Shown here: one piece after another, positions 42,355-52,560 of the stretch
Layout: each line of letters opens with the position of its first letter
How positions within the stretch are numbered: position 1 is the stretch's first letter
Assembly: GCA_902780025.1 (NCBI GenBank)
Contig: CACZDV010000016.1
Location: forward strand, 1 to 58,352
Reading direction: 5' to 3'
Length of the DNA: 58,352 nt
Source of the DNA: an uncultured Prevotellaceae bacterium
GTDB taxonomy: Bacteria; Bacteroidota; Bacteroidia; Bacteroidales; Bacteroidaceae
Notes under the pieces: generated by a model
Seen by the model: the letters and a program-made list of their open reading frames with translations, nothing else
Databases searched by the model: none
Told to the model about the DNA's origin: nothing
Made by a program: the position numbers and the translations under genes

Positions 42355-45300
42355 ATGCAGAAAAGATTGTTCTTTCTGATTGCCACGCTGCTAACAGTTT
42401 CGCTAACAGCACTGGCACAAGTGACAACTTCTGGTATCAATGGTAAGGTGACCCTTGGCGATGCCAATGGCGAAACGGCCATCGGTGCTACCGTACAGGC
42501 TGTTCACCAGCCTTCAGGAACGCGCTACGGTGCTGTCACCAACGTTGAAGGTCGTTATTCGATTCAGGGTATGCGTGCCGGTGGACCGTACACGGTGACG
42601 GTGTCTTACATCGGCAGCCAGACGAAGACTTTCGAAGGTATTACCCTCACACTGGGTGAAAACTACAACCTTCAGGTTTGGCTGGAAGACGACACCAAGC
42701 AGATTGGTGAAATCACTATTATTGGCCAGGCTGGCCTGGCAGCCTCGCGCAACGGTGCTGCCGAGACTATCGGCGGAATGCGTATTGCCGAGCTCCCCTC
42801 GCTGAGCCACAGCGTAGCCGACGTTGCCCGCATCAACCCCTTCGTAAGGGTCAGCGAGAGCGGCGCCATGAGCATTGCCGGCTCTAACAACCGTTACAAC
42901 GCCATCCAGATTGACGGTGCTATGGCTAACGACGTGTTCGGTCTTACCTCTAACGGTGCCAATGGCGGTCAGGCTGGTACACAGGCCTTCTCTATGGAGA
43001 CCATCGACCAGCTGCAGGTCAGCATTGCTCCGTTCGACGTACGTCAGTCGGGTTTCACCGGTGGTTCTATCAACGCCATCACCAAGTCGGGTACTAACGA
43101 GTTCCACGGTAGCGTCTATGGCTACTACCAGGACGGCAAGATGGTTGGTAACAAGTATGAGATGCACGACGGATCAGAGTCTGCAGACTATGGTACAATG
43201 ACCGACTACACATGGGGCGCTACCCTCGGTGGCCCGATTGTGAAGGACAAGTTGTTCTTCTTCGCTAACTACGAGCGCACCAACAAGGAGTATGACAACC
43301 CCTACAGCGCTAAGGGTTCTGAGACCCAGGTGGACTGGGATCTGGCCGAGAACTTGCTTGCTACGCTGAAGCAGCGCGCTGCCGCTCAGGGTGTCAACTA
43401 TACCGGTTCATTAGGCACACCGAAGGTATACACCTATTCTGATAAGGTAGGCCTGAAGCTCGACTGGAACATCAACGACCATCATCACGCTTCATTGCGC
43501 TGGAGCATGGTCGATGCCCGTCAGAACAACCAGACCGCCGGAGCCAAGTCGCTGGTGACCGACGATTATTCTTACGACTTCGTATCGAAGACCAACTCAC
43601 TGGTACTCGAACTGCAGAGCCGTCTGAACGACAACACCAGCAATGAGTTCCACGCCAGCTGGACCAGCGTTCGCGATAAGCGTAATCCTGGTATGGCCTT
43701 CCCGATGGTTTCTATCAGCAATGTCGGCGGTGGTACGCTGAACATGGGTAACGAGCGCTCTTCAATGGCCAACGCCCTGAATCAGGACGTCTACACGCTG
43801 ACCGACAACCTGACATGGACGCTGGGTAACCACGCTATCACGCTGGGTACTCACGACGAGCTCTACAGCTTCGCCAACCTCTTCTGTCAGGACTTCTACG
43901 GAACTTACTACTTCAACTCTCCCGATGACTTCATGAACGGCAACATCGCCCGCTTCCGTCTGGGCCGTGCTATCGCCTCTGTGGCTGGTACCGACCGCTG
44001 GAGCTCGCCCTTCAAGGCTGCCCAGTTAGGTTTTTACCTGCAGGACAAGTGGGATGTGACCGACCGCTTCCAGCTGACCTACGGTGTCCGTATTGATATG
44101 CCGATGCTGCTGGATACTCCGTTGGAGAACAAGGATTTCAACGCCTGGGCACAGGAGCACGGTTATGACCTGCAGACCAATCAGAAGATTTCCGTCAAGC
44201 CCCTGTGGTCGCCGCGTCTCGGCTTCCGCTATGACGTGCTGGGCAACCACGCTGTCATCGTTCGTGGTGGTGTAGGTATCTTCACAGGTCGTATTCCTTT
44301 CGTATGGATTTCAAACAGCTTCTCTAACACGGGTGTTGCCCAGTTCAACTATGACACTGGTTCAGGCAAGGGCGGCGACAAGCAGTTCATTGTCAACCAG
44401 GGCAACATCATGCAGAATGTTCCCCAGACCTCTCAGGGCGCTCCTGCCTTTGCTGCACAGACCATCAACGTCTTCGACAAGGACTTCAAGTTCGGTCAGC
44501 AGCTCCGTGCAGACCTCGCCGTCGACGTTGTTGATCCTCTGGGCATCAAGTGGACCGTCGAGGGTATCTACTCGAAGACCCTCAACGACATCATCGTGAA
44601 GAAGCTGAACATCGAGGCTACAGGCAAGACCTGGGGCGAGACCAACGGCTTCGACTTCGACAACCGTCCAATGTTCACCACGATGAAGAGCACGCCCAAC
44701 ATCCTCTATCTGGACAATGTGTCGAAGGGTTATTCTTACAATGTGTCTGTCAAGGCTGAGAAGAGCTTCGACTTCGGACTCGACCTGATGGCCAGCTATA
44801 CCTACGGACATGCCAAGACCGTCAACAACGGTTCTTCATCGGTGGCTGCCTCTAACTTCCAGTACAACTACACCCACAAGGACCCGAACGCTCCTGAGTT
44901 GGAGACCTCAAACTTCGACATTCCTCACCAGGTGATGGTTTCTGCCTATCAGCACTTCAACTGGAACAAGAATCCCGGTCGCACGTTTGACAACAAGACC
45001 ACCATCGGTCTGATCTATACCGGTAACTCGGGTGCTCCCTTCTCTATCTACACCTATGGCGATATGAACGGCGACGGTGTGAACAACGACCTGATGTTCA
45101 TCCCCACCGACGCTCAGATTGACCAGCTGTTGGCTGCCGGCCACTTCACCGCTACCTCAAAGTACACCTCTGAGCAGCAGGCTGCCAACTTCAAGCAGTG
45201 GATTGCCAACGACGAGTACCTCTCTTCACACCGCGGTGACTTCTGCGAGCGCAATGGCGACTACGAGGACTGGGAGAATCGTCTTGACCTGCACTTCGAC

Positions 45301-45552
45301 CACAAGTTCGGCTTCAAGGTGGGCAAGGATATCCGTTACCTGCAGATTGGCTTCGACATCATCAACTTCACCAACATGCTGAACAAGGAGTGGGGTGCCA
45401 CGATGTCACAGGGCGGCTACAACTACTACAGCCCGCTGACCATCTCGAAGGGTAAGTATCAGTTCACGCAGCCCGGAACCTACGACATGCGTTCTTACAG
45501 CGACTACTATAGCCGCTGGCGTATGCAGCTCAGTGCTAAGCTGACGTTCTAA
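42355..45552 (+). CDS. Oar-like TonB-dependent outer-membrane receptor
   Basis: 1065 residues: signal peptide (about 1-21, ending ALAQ), carboxypeptidase-regulatory domain (about 25-112; GINGKVTLGDANGETAIGATV), plug (about 120-235; AELPSLSHSVADVARINPFV, GFTGGSINAITKSGTNEFHGSVYGYY) and a large barrel ending AKLTF. This is the Oar type, with RINPFV- and NAITKSGTNEFHG-like motifs and no SusD partner. The codon choice is highly biased, which suggests strong expression. An OmpA-family gene follows after 38 bases, probably in the same operon. Confidence 0.92.
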   Translation: MQKRLFFLIATLLTVSLTALAQVTTSGINGKVTLGDANGETAIGATVQAVHQPSGTRYGAVTNVEGRYSIQGMRAGGPYTVTVSYIGSQTKTFEGITLTLGENYNLQVWLEDDTKQIGEITIIGQAGLAASRNGAAETIGGMRIAELPSLSHSVADVARINPFVRVSESGAMSIAGSNNRYNAIQIDGAMANDVFGLTSNGANGGQAGTQAFSMETIDQLQVSIAPFDVRQSGFTGGSINAITKSGTNEFHGSVYGYYQDGKMVGNKYEMHDGSESADYGTMTDYTWGATLGGPIVKDKLFFFANYERTNKEYDNPYSAKGSETQVDWDLAENLLATLKQRAAAQGVNYTGSLGTPKVYTYSDKVGLKLDWNINDHHHASLRWSMVDARQNNQTAGAKSLVTDDYSYDFVSKTNSLVLELQSRLNDNTSNEFHASWTSVRDKRNPGMAFPMVSISNVGGGTLNMGNERSSMANALNQDVYTLTDNLTWTLGNHAITLGTHDELYSFANLFCQDFYGTYYFNSPDDFMNGNIARFRLGRAIASVAGTDRWSSPFKAAQLGFYLQDKWDVTDRFQLTYGVRIDMPMLLDTPLENKDFNAWAQEHGYDLQTNQKISVKPLWSPRLGFRYDVLGNHAVIVRGGVGIFTGRIPFVWISNSFSNTGVAQFNYDTGSGKGGDKQFIVNQGNIMQNVPQTSQGAPAFAAQTINVFDKDFKFGQQLRADLAVDVVDPLGIKWTVEGIYSKTLNDIIVKKLNIEATGKTWGETNGFDFDNRPMFTTMKSTPNILYLDNVSKGYSYNVSVKAEKSFDFGLDLMASYTYGHAKTVNNGSSSVAASNFQYNYTHKDPNAPELETSNFDIPHQVMVSAYQHFNWNKNPGRTFDNKTTIGLIYTGNSGAPFSIYTYGDMNGDGVNNDLMFIPTDAQIDQLLAAGHFTATSKYTSEQQAANFKQWIANDEYLSSHRGDFCERNGDYEDWENRLDLHFDHKFGFKVGKDIRYLQIGFDIINFTNMLNKEWGATMSQGGYNYYSPLTISKGKYQFTQPGTYDMRSYSDYYSRWRMQLSAKLTF

Positions 45553-45590
45553 TTCATTCATTGTCAAACAACAAAGAACATTCAGAGAAT

Positions 45591-46643
45591 ATGAAGAAAT
45601 ACATTTTAGCTGCATTGACGGCGTTCTTCGCACTGTCAGCAAACGCACAAGAGTGCTGCGGCAAGGGTGGCGACTGCTGCTTCTCACCCTATTGGTATAT
45701 CCAGGTACAGGGCGGTGTCCAGCTGCCCTACACCCCTGGCAAGCGTTCCGACCTCATCTCGCCCGTCGTGGGCCTGAATATCGGTCGTCAGATCAATCCC
45801 CTCATCGGCGTACGCCTCGGAGTGGAAGGCTGGGAGTCAAAAGTCCAGGACCTCTATAACGTTGACAACTATAATAAGTTCAAGTACTACGATGCCAGCT
45901 TCGACGCCACGTTGAACCTGGTGAACCTGCTGACCAAGAAGGCCGACAATGCCCTCAACTTTCTGTTGCTGGGTGGTGTAGGCTACAGCTGGTCGGAGGC
46001 TACGCTGACCAGTACCACTTGGTTCTCACCCTCTGTTCGCGTAGGTGCCATCATCGAGGCTAACCTCACCAAGAACGTTGCCCTCTCACTGGAGCACCGC
46101 ATGACCAACACCTCTAACGAGTGGAACGGTCGCATCCAGGGCAGCAAGCACGACTGGTATTCGTCTACGCTGTTAGGCGTAGCCTTCAAGTTTGGTTATA
46201 AGGAGAAGGCAAAGCCCGCTCCTGTTGTTGAGCCCGAGCCCGTTGCGGAACCCGAGCCCGCTCCCGTTCCCGAGCCCGCTCCCGTCGTTGTCGAGGAGAA
46301 GAAGCCCGAGCCCGTTGTTGTGAAGGAAGAGCCGCTGAAGGAGACCTTCTTCTACCTCATCCGCGAGTCTGATCCCGATCCCGAGACCACCCTCAACAAG
46401 ATTGCCGACTGGTGCAAGAAGTATCCCAACAAGACCATCACCGTCGACGGCTATGCCGACAAGGGTACTGGTACGCCGGAGATCAACGTCAAGTATGCCA
46501 AGGCTCGTGCCGAGAAGGTGGCCAAGGCCCTGCAGGACAAGGGTATCGCCGCTGACCGCATGACCGTCAACTCCTACGGTGACACCGTTCAGCCCTACAG
46601 CGAGAACGACCGCAACCGCTGCGTCATCGTTGTTGGCAAGTAA
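45591..46643 (+). CDS. OmpA-family outer-membrane protein with Pro/Glu-rich linker
   Basis: 350 residues from the ATG at 45591 (a TTG at 45561 is less likely). Signal peptide 1-20 (ending ANAQ), barrel of about eight strands (about 30-210), linker rich in PEP, PAP and PVV repeats (about 213-250), and a C-terminal OmpA peptidoglycan-binding domain (ITVDGYADKGTGTPEINVKYAKARAEKVAKAL, shown as ITVDGYADKGTG and YAKARAEKV). It tethers the outer membrane to the cell wall. It follows the Oar-like gene and ends before a strong terminator. Confidence 0.93.
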   Translation: MKKYILAALTAFFALSANAQECCGKGGDCCFSPYWYIQVQGGVQLPYTPGKRSDLISPVVGLNIGRQINPLIGVRLGVEGWESKVQDLYNVDNYNKFKYYDASFDATLNLVNLLTKKADNALNFLLLGGVGYSWSEATLTSTTWFSPSVRVGAIIEANLTKNVALSLEHRMTNTSNEWNGRIQGSKHDWYSSTLLGVAFKFGYKEKAKPAPVVEPEPVAEPEPAPVPEPAPVVVEEKKPEPVVVKEEPLKETFFYLIRESDPDPETTLNKIADWCKKYPNKTITVDGYADKGTGTPEINVKYAKARAEKVAKALQDKGIAADRMTVNSYGDTVQPYSENDRNRCVIVVGK

Positions 46644-46664
46644 TCTGATACACAGATAATTACA

Positions 46665-46707
46665 TAGAGAGGGCGTTTCCGTTGGGAAGCGCCCTCTCTT
46701 TTGTTTT
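46665..46707 (+). terminator. Strong, probably bidirectional terminator between ompA-like gene and cysK
   Basis: AGAGAGGGCG with TTTCC pairs with GGGAAGCGCCCTCTCT over a short loop, followed by TTTTGTTTTT. On the minus strand an upstream A-run gives a T-run as well. Confidence 0.9.
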
Positions 46708-46714
46708 TAAGTGT

Positions 46715-47662
46715 TTACAGGGGGTAATCCTCGAAGGCGTAGAGCACGGTCGAGAGGTAACGCTCACCCGTGTCGGGCAGCAGCACCACAATCTTCTTGC
46801 CCTTGTTCTCAGGACGCTTGGCCACCTGGATGGCGGCATAGAGGGCTGCACCTGCAGAGATACCAACGAGCAGACCTTCCGACTGGGCAATCTCACGGCC
46901 TGTGCGGATGGCGTCGTCGTTCTCAACGTCGAACACCTCGTCGATGACGTCAGCGTCGTAGGTCTTGGGGATGAAGCCTGCACCGATGCCCTGAATCTTG
47001 TGGGGACCGCTCTGGCCACCGTTCAAGACGGGCGATGACTTGGGTTCTACGGCAATCACCTTCACGTTGGGGTTCTGCTCCTTCAGGTATTTGCCGGTGC
47101 CGCTGATGGTACCGCCGGTACCAACACCGCCGATGAAGATGTCTACCTGTCCGTCGGTGTCGCGCCAGATTTCAGGACCTGTGGTGGCATAGTGCTTGGC
47201 GGGGTTGGCAGCGTTTTCGAACTGCTGCAGGATGACGGCTCCTGGGATGGAGTCGCGCAGTTCCTCGGCAGCGCGGATGGCACCTGGCATACCGTCTTTA
47301 CCGGAGGTGAGGCGCACCTCGGCACCATAGGCCTTCACAAGGTTACGGCGCTCAATACTCATGGTTTCAGGCATGGTAAGGATAAGATGGTAGCCCTTGA
47401 CGGCTGATACCAGTGCCAGTCCTACGCCTGTATTTCCGCTGGTGGGTTCGATGATGGTGGCACCAGGCTTCAGGATGCCCTTGGCCTCTGCGTCCTCAAT
47501 CATCGCCAGTGCAATACGGTCTTTCACGCTGCCGCCAGGATTGAAAAACTCTACTTTGGCAATCACGGGGGTCTCAAGACCCTTTGCCGTTGAATACTTG
47601 TTGAGCTCTAAAAGTGGGGTGTTGCCGACGAGCTCGGTCAGCTGTTTTGCAATCTTTGTCAT
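46715..47662 (-). CDS. cysK: Cysteine synthase A (O-acetylserine sulfhydrylase)
   Basis: 315 residues. It makes cysteine from O-acetylserine and sulfide with PLP. PLP lysine in [12 protein letters not shown] (about K46), [11 protein letters not shown] substrate loop, [13 protein letters not shown] phosphate loop, and the C-terminal [11 protein letters not shown]. It stands alone with its own promoter box and terminator. Confidence 0.96.
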   Translation of the reverse strand: MTKIAKQLTELVGNTPLLELNKYSTAKGLETPVIAKVEFFNPGGSVKDRIALAMIEDAEAKGILKPGATIIEPTSGNTGVGLALVSAVKGYHLILTMPETMSIERRNLVKAYGAEVRLTSGKDGMPGAIRAAEELRDSIPGAVILQQFENAANPAKHYATTGPEIWRDTDGQVDIFIGGVGTGGTISGTGKYLKEQNPNVKVIAVEPKSSPVLNGGQSGPHKIQGIGAGFIPKTYDADVIDEVFDVENDDAIRTGREIAQSEGLLVGISAGAALYAAIQVAKRPENKGKKIVVLLPDTGERYLSTVLYAFEDYPL

Positions 47663-47703
47663 ATCCTTACCATTTTAAAATTAATAATAAACTTTTGATG
47701 GTG

Positions 47704-47711
47704 CAAAGGTA
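47704..47711 (-). promoter_or_regulatory. -7 promoter box of cysK
   Basis: On the minus strand TACCTTTG lies 41 bases before the cysK start at 47662. Confidence 0.7.
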
Positions 47712-47801
47712 CGACGATTTCCACACTCCCACAATCCCATTCGTATGGCATTCTATATACCAAACTTATGGTATTTGGCTCTTTTCCTAGCAATTTTGAC
47801 G

Positions 47802-49706
47802 TCAGAAGTGATACATCACACCCAGGTTGAAGGTGTTGCTGAGGTGGGTTCCGGTAGTCTGGTCAGTGTCGTACAGACCAGCAGGCATCCAGTAGATGTT
47901 ATGGGATGCGAAGAACGAGTAGTGGCGGCTGAGGCGGTAGGTGAGCTCTACGGCTGCGTTTGCTCCAAACTTGAGGTTGTCGTCGCCAAAAGCCAGTGCC
48001 GGACCGATATTGGCAAAGAGGTTCCAGCGGCGTTGAGGGTTGATGCCCCAAATCCGGTTGATGGCGTTGAGACGGTAGTCAGCTGATACGATGATCCGAT
48101 TCTGACGGTCCTTGACGCCTTTTTCCCAGAAAACATCGGTGAGGTATTCGCCCGTTACCTTGATACTGCTCAGGTCGTTCAATTCATAGCCGGCAAACAG
48201 CAGACCGTTCTTCAGCAGGCCTGTATTATGACCGCTCTCTTTCTTGAAACGGGGCGTGTAGTTCCAACCGCCTCCAAGTCCGACGAAGTAGCCTGAAGGG
48301 AGCAGGGCGTCAGAGGTGGCATCAGCCTTGTAGCCATCGCCAAGCATCATCTCCATTCCCAACTTCAAGCGAAGCACATCGTCGGTAGTGGGGGTGTTGT
48401 CGTTGCCCTTGTGGGTAATGGCAGCATACTGCGGCTCAAAGGTCAGCCTCAGGTTATCGGTGATGCGTGTCCAGAGGTTGGCTCCTAACTGGAAACCGAA
48501 AGTGGCGTATCCCGTCTTGGCATTATTCTCCCTGAACAGGTATCCGCCTTCATATCCTAATAGCAGTGATACTCCTGCCGGATGTTGCCAGTCATAGCTG
48601 CGATTGAAACCGAAGGGGTTGACCATCAGACTGACGGCTCCGCGACGGTGGGCAGTCATCGCTGTCAAGCCTTTGCCTGCGGACCCTCCCCAGTCCAGAT
48701 TGTCGGAGGCAATCTCACCGCGGATACCAATGGAGGACGACATCCACCAGCCGACGTATGCCGACTGTGCCAGTCCCAAGGACTCGCCAATGGTCCGCCC
48801 GTGTCCGCTGATGCCTGCCATTCCCGTTTGCAGTCCGACAATCATCGGCAGGTGACGATGAGCGGCAGGAATGTCCTCTAAGAAATATCGCTGCTGGCGG
48901 GAGTAGTTTTCCTTGAAGGTTCCGGCATTGCGTTCGGTGGTAAGTCGGTCGCCCAGATACTGGACGAAGGTGACATCGAGTCCGAAACCGATGCGGTAGC
49001 TGTAGTAGTCGTTCTCCTCGCGTACCAAGTCGATGCCCTTTGTCGATGCATAGACGTAGGGCTCAAAGGCGATGTCAGCACGAGGTCCGGCAAAGAACTT
49101 CAATTGGAAACCGCCACGGGCGAAGGCTGTCATCTTGCTGCGTTCAAACTGCTTCTCCCATTCGTCCTTGTCGCTCTTGAAGAGGCGTGAATAGCCGACG
49201 CCGACGCCGACGAAACCTGAGACGTCGAGAGTACGTTCAGGACGGTAGCCCATAAGAAAAGTGGAGATGCTGTAGAGGTAGTCGGCACCTATGGCAACAC
49301 GTCCGTTGACGGACTTCAGTGAGGTGTCGCTGTGTGGTCGGCGTGTCATTCCCGGACCACCGCTGAGTCCGAAACGTAGACTGCTGAGACCGTTCAGCTG
49401 GTAGCCGAAGCGCAGGTTGAGAAGTGTCAAGGCTGACGGGTCGTAGACACGGTTATCATTGATGGCCATGCGCCCGAAGCCAATCTCTATAAAAGGCACT
49501 TTGTGGGTTGTGAGGTCACCGGTATATCGGTGCAGGTCATTATAGGAGAGATCCATAATGTTAACGGCGGAACGAGTCGGAACAATGTATTCCGTACTAT
49601 CTGCTGGCTCCGTAGTCAGCGTGTCGGCATCTGTCCAGTCCTGGGCTGTTGCACCTAAAGAGGCCATTGCCAGACATAGGGTGAGTATCAGTGTGCTTCT
49701 TCTCAT
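47802..49706 (-). CDS. Large outer-membrane beta-barrel protein of unknown function
   Basis: 634 residues with a signal peptide (about 1-21, ending ATAQ). The rest alternates in the pattern of amphipathic strands: VPFIEIGFGRMAI, LTLLNLRFGYQL, VGVGVGYSRLF, FQLGANLWTRI, YFVGLGGGWNYT, ending FNLGVMYHF with a terminal Phe. There may be two barrel-like halves (about 70-300 and 320-634). I do not recognise a family. It is the last gene of a five-gene operon starting with nadB and overlaps the gene before it by 4 bases. Confidence 0.75.
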   Translation of the reverse strand: MRRSTLILTLCLAMASLGATAQDWTDADTLTTEPADSTEYIVPTRSAVNIMDLSYNDLHRYTGDLTTHKVPFIEIGFGRMAINDNRVYDPSALTLLNLRFGYQLNGLSSLRFGLSGGPGMTRRPHSDTSLKSVNGRVAIGADYLYSISTFLMGYRPERTLDVSGFVGVGVGYSRLFKSDKDEWEKQFERSKMTAFARGGFQLKFFAGPRADIAFEPYVYASTKGIDLVREENDYYSYRIGFGLDVTFVQYLGDRLTTERNAGTFKENYSRQQRYFLEDIPAAHRHLPMIVGLQTGMAGISGHGRTIGESLGLAQSAYVGWWMSSSIGIRGEIASDNLDWGGSAGKGLTAMTAHRRGAVSLMVNPFGFNRSYDWQHPAGVSLLLGYEGGYLFRENNAKTGYATFGFQLGANLWTRITDNLRLTFEPQYAAITHKGNDNTPTTDDVLRLKLGMEMMLGDGYKADATSDALLPSGYFVGLGGGWNYTPRFKKESGHNTGLLKNGLLFAGYELNDLSSIKVTGEYLTDVFWEKGVKDRQNRIIVSADYRLNAINRIWGINPQRRWNLFANIGPALAFGDDNLKFGANAAVELTYRLSRHYSFFASHNIYWMPAGLYDTDQTTGTHLSNTFNLGVMYHF

Positions 49707-52054
49707 TTCGTAATATCTTGGAATTTCGCCCGATAGGTGTCAGCCAGTTTCGGGTCGTAAGGGTACTTCTTGCGTGTTTCTTCATCAATGTGTACATCGG
49801 AAGCATACAAACGGCGCAACATGGCGGGTTCTATGTCGAAAGCCCGTTGCAGGTAGGCAAGGAACGTTGGCGTCTGATTATCCTTCATACGCAGTGCTTC
49901 GTCGGCGCCATAGCGGTTGACCAGTTCCATGAAGTCGTCATCGCTGGTCTCAGCATTGCCTACAGCCATCATGGCCTTGATATACCATTTTCGGGCATTG
50001 TTGTTGTCGAGTGAGTCGATAAGCTGTTCTATCTCCTGCTGGCTGAATCCCAATTCAGGTGCCAGTTCATAGCTCAGAACGGCTTTGTTCTCAAGACTTG
50101 ACTGCATGGCATACTGCAGGGCTTGGCGGGCACGTTCATCTTCTTCGGGGGTCTTGCCCTGCTTAAAGAATAATGTCTCCAGGTCAGTGAACATCTTGAT
50201 GCCTTGAAATTCTGGTGTGTCGGGTAGCTTGCTGGCCAAAGTGGCGGCAGCGCCTAACTCCATCTGCTTGAAGAGCATGACGGCCTGATTGGCAACAATT
50301 TCGCGGCGGTTAATAATATATCGGTAGGGATTGTCAACAGATATCTGACGTTCCACCTCCAGCCCGGACTTCATGTCGATAAAGGGTTTAAGGATGTCGG
50401 TATCGATGCTGTCGTCAGCTAACGCGTAGCAGGCCATGCAGTTGGCGATGTAGGCGGCAAAGGGGCTGTAGCGTGAGGCCTGGCGTACGCTCAGTTCACG
50501 ATGGATGCGGCTGATGAGTTGACGACGCTCCGAGGGGTTGCCTATTTGTTTCAGCAGGTTATAGTAGTCACCGTTGCTGAACTTGTTCTCGCCACCTTCA
50601 GAATAAGATGGGTCGTTGCGGTAAATCCATAGTGCCTCCTCAGGTTCCAGGACCTTGTTCTGACGGAGGAGATAGGCACATTTCATGACGCGCTGGTTCT
50701 TCAGTATCTGCTCGATAGCTGGATTACTGGTCATCATACGACGAATGGCAGCACGGTTGTTCTCCTGGGCATATTGTCGCAGCTCTTCGCCCTCCAGCTG
50801 CTGTCCTCGTGCGATGAGCGAATCGGCTACATCCTCCCAGGTGTAGACCTTTGCCGGCATGGTCTGTAGTCCGGCGCTGCCGGTGTAGGGGCTGATCATG
50901 CTCAGGGCCTTGTTGGCACGTTTTACGGCTAATTCAGCATTGCGTCCGGCATGACCGTCGGGCGAGGCTGTCGCTTGTATCTTGACATTAATGAGTTGCC
51001 GGCCGTAGGATTGTAACTCTCGTACTAACTGTTGGATAGTAGAGGTGTTCACCGAGTCGTCAGTCAGTTGCGCCTTTCCTATCTCAAAAGTCAACTGCAA
51101 GTCGCGGGCGGCTTCTCGTAATTGTGCTCTCGAGGGTTCATAGAACAGACTGTCCATCGTCATCTCCTTGCGGGCTATACCTGCGTTGAGCATCTTCCAC
51201 GGTTTGCGGCTGTTGCAGCTGCCTTCCTTAGAGGCATCTTCATAATACACTTGTGTAAAGTTCTCAAGTCTGATGCGTGCTTGCCACTTGTAGTTATGGT
51301 CGAGGTTGGGCTTCTGGAACTGGCCTGTCCAGTGTATGGTGTCATCACCAGCTAACCGCAGATGGTTATAGGGAGCCAGCGGGTCGTTGCGTTGGTAATC
51401 ATAACTCTTGAGTCGTTCCTGGGCCATATGGTAGCGGTCACCTTCGCCCACTATCGGATCCATATAGCGGACGATGTCCTCTGTCTGACAGTCGATGACA
51501 ACAGGCTGCAGGATGAGTCGGCAGTCTGGGCGCAGGTACCCTTGTGGAAGGGTTAGCGTGACATCCCAGTATAGGGTGGGGCCGTCATCGATGGCCGGTA
51601 GTTCGCGGATGTTCAGCCCTCGCCTCTCACCTATGACGTCAGTGTTTTTAAGCAGGATACCGTTGGCATTGTCACTATTAATGACGATGTCGTAGTGCAT
51701 GCGTTTGTCAATGGGGGTAACGATGACGTTTCCTTCGTTGATGACCACCAGTGCGCCTCCTTGTATTATGTCGGCTTCGAAGTGTCCATCGTAGTCGGGC
51801 TTCACGATGTCGCTGGCTTTCATGGTAGTGTATTCACCCTGCCGCGAAGCCTGTTGACGATAAAGAGTCGCCTGTTGACGGGCTTCAGCGACGCGGTCGA
51901 AGATATAGATGGGAACGCTCAGTGCTACCCGCTCGCGCTTGCCGTCAAGACCTCGCATTTCAAGATATAGGTTGCCCGTGATGTGGACAACCTGTGCGAA
52001 AAGAGAGGTTGTAAGGCTTATCAGCAAGATTGTGAGTAGTAGTCTGTGTCTCAT
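49703..52054 (-). CDS. Exported protein with internal OmpA-like module, function unknown
   Basis: 783 residues with a signal peptide (about 1-20, ending LFAQ). The N-terminal part (about 25-310) is beta-rich with DGKRERVALSVPIYIFDR. An OmpA-like module lies at about 335-400 (FEIGKAQLTDDS, IQATASPDGHAGRNAELAVKRANKAL), unusual because it is internal. The C-terminal 370 residues are helical and may contain TPR-like units (ELGAAATLASKLPDTPEF, ARQALQYAMQSSLENKAVL). It overlaps the genes before and after by 4 bases. I infer an envelope scaffold that binds peptidoglycan. No characterised family is recognised. Confidence 0.75.
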   Translation of the reverse strand: MRHRLLLTILLISLTTSLFAQVVHITGNLYLEMRGLDGKRERVALSVPIYIFDRVAEARQQATLYRQQASRQGEYTTMKASDIVKPDYDGHFEADIIQGGALVVINEGNVIVTPIDKRMHYDIVINSDNANGILLKNTDVIGERRGLNIRELPAIDDGPTLYWDVTLTLPQGYLRPDCRLILQPVVIDCQTEDIVRYMDPIVGEGDRYHMAQERLKSYDYQRNDPLAPYNHLRLAGDDTIHWTGQFQKPNLDHNYKWQARIRLENFTQVYYEDASKEGSCNSRKPWKMLNAGIARKEMTMDSLFYEPSRAQLREAARDLQLTFEIGKAQLTDDSVNTSTIQQLVRELQSYGRQLINVKIQATASPDGHAGRNAELAVKRANKALSMISPYTGSAGLQTMPAKVYTWEDVADSLIARGQQLEGEELRQYAQENNRAAIRRMMTSNPAIEQILKNQRVMKCAYLLRQNKVLEPEEALWIYRNDPSYSEGGENKFSNGDYYNLLKQIGNPSERRQLISRIHRELSVRQASRYSPFAAYIANCMACYALADDSIDTDILKPFIDMKSGLEVERQISVDNPYRYIINRREIVANQAVMLFKQMELGAAATLASKLPDTPEFQGIKMFTDLETLFFKQGKTPEEDERARQALQYAMQSSLENKAVLSYELAPELGFSQQEIEQLIDSLDNNNARKWYIKAMMAVGNAETSDDDFMELVNRYGADEALRMKDNQTPTFLAYLQRAFDIEPAMLRRLYASDVHIDEETRKKYPYDPKLADTYRAKFQDITK

Positions 52055-52560
52055 CTGAAAATATAGGTCAGTGAAATACCGGCTTTGGTGGGAAGTGTGA
52101 AATTGTCGATACCGTGTTCACGGTCTTCACGATGGATGAGAGCCAAACCTGAGTGTAGGTCCAGGTTCAGATACTTGTTCAATGGCAATACGTAGCCAAA
52201 GGTAACGCCTATGCCCACAACGCTGCCTACGTACTTGCCTGTCTCCAGTTCTGTCTCGTAGGTGCCGATGATGCCTCCAATACCCACGAAGTGGTGGAAC
52301 ATGGGTCGTTCACTCAGATAGTAGCGCCATTCAGGCTGTAACAACACTCCTGACAGATCGTGGTAAACCCAAGGATGCTTGGCGGTCAGTACTGAAAGGT
52401 TGACGGTACTGGATCTGGCCACAGTCATCTCGGCACCAGCACCAAGGATGCCAGTACATAGCCAGGTAACATCCAGATTTCCCGCCAGTTTCTGGCTCTT
52501 GAGTGGTGTAGCGGCTATAAGCAGCAGGATGCAGATACACCAAAGCACGTTATTTCTCAT
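52051..52560 (-). CDS. DUF3575-like outer-membrane protein
   Basis: 169 residues with a signal peptide (about 1-22). The pattern with GAGAEMTVARSSTVNLSV, then QPEWRYYLSERPMFHHFVGI and a closing LTYIFR matches the DUF3575 barrel type found near fimbrial or OmpA-like genes in Bacteroides and Prevotella. The overlap is 11 bases with the gene before and 4 bases with the gene after, so translation is likely coupled. No fimbrillin gene is visible here. Confidence 0.75.
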   Translation of the reverse strand: MRNNVLWCICILLLIAATPLKSQKLAGNLDVTWLCTGILGAGAEMTVARSSTVNLSVLTAKHPWVYHDLSGVLLQPEWRYYLSERPMFHHFVGIGGIIGTYETELETGKYVGSVVGIGVTFGYVLPLNKYLNLDLHSGLALIHREDREHGIDNFTLPTKAGISLTYIFR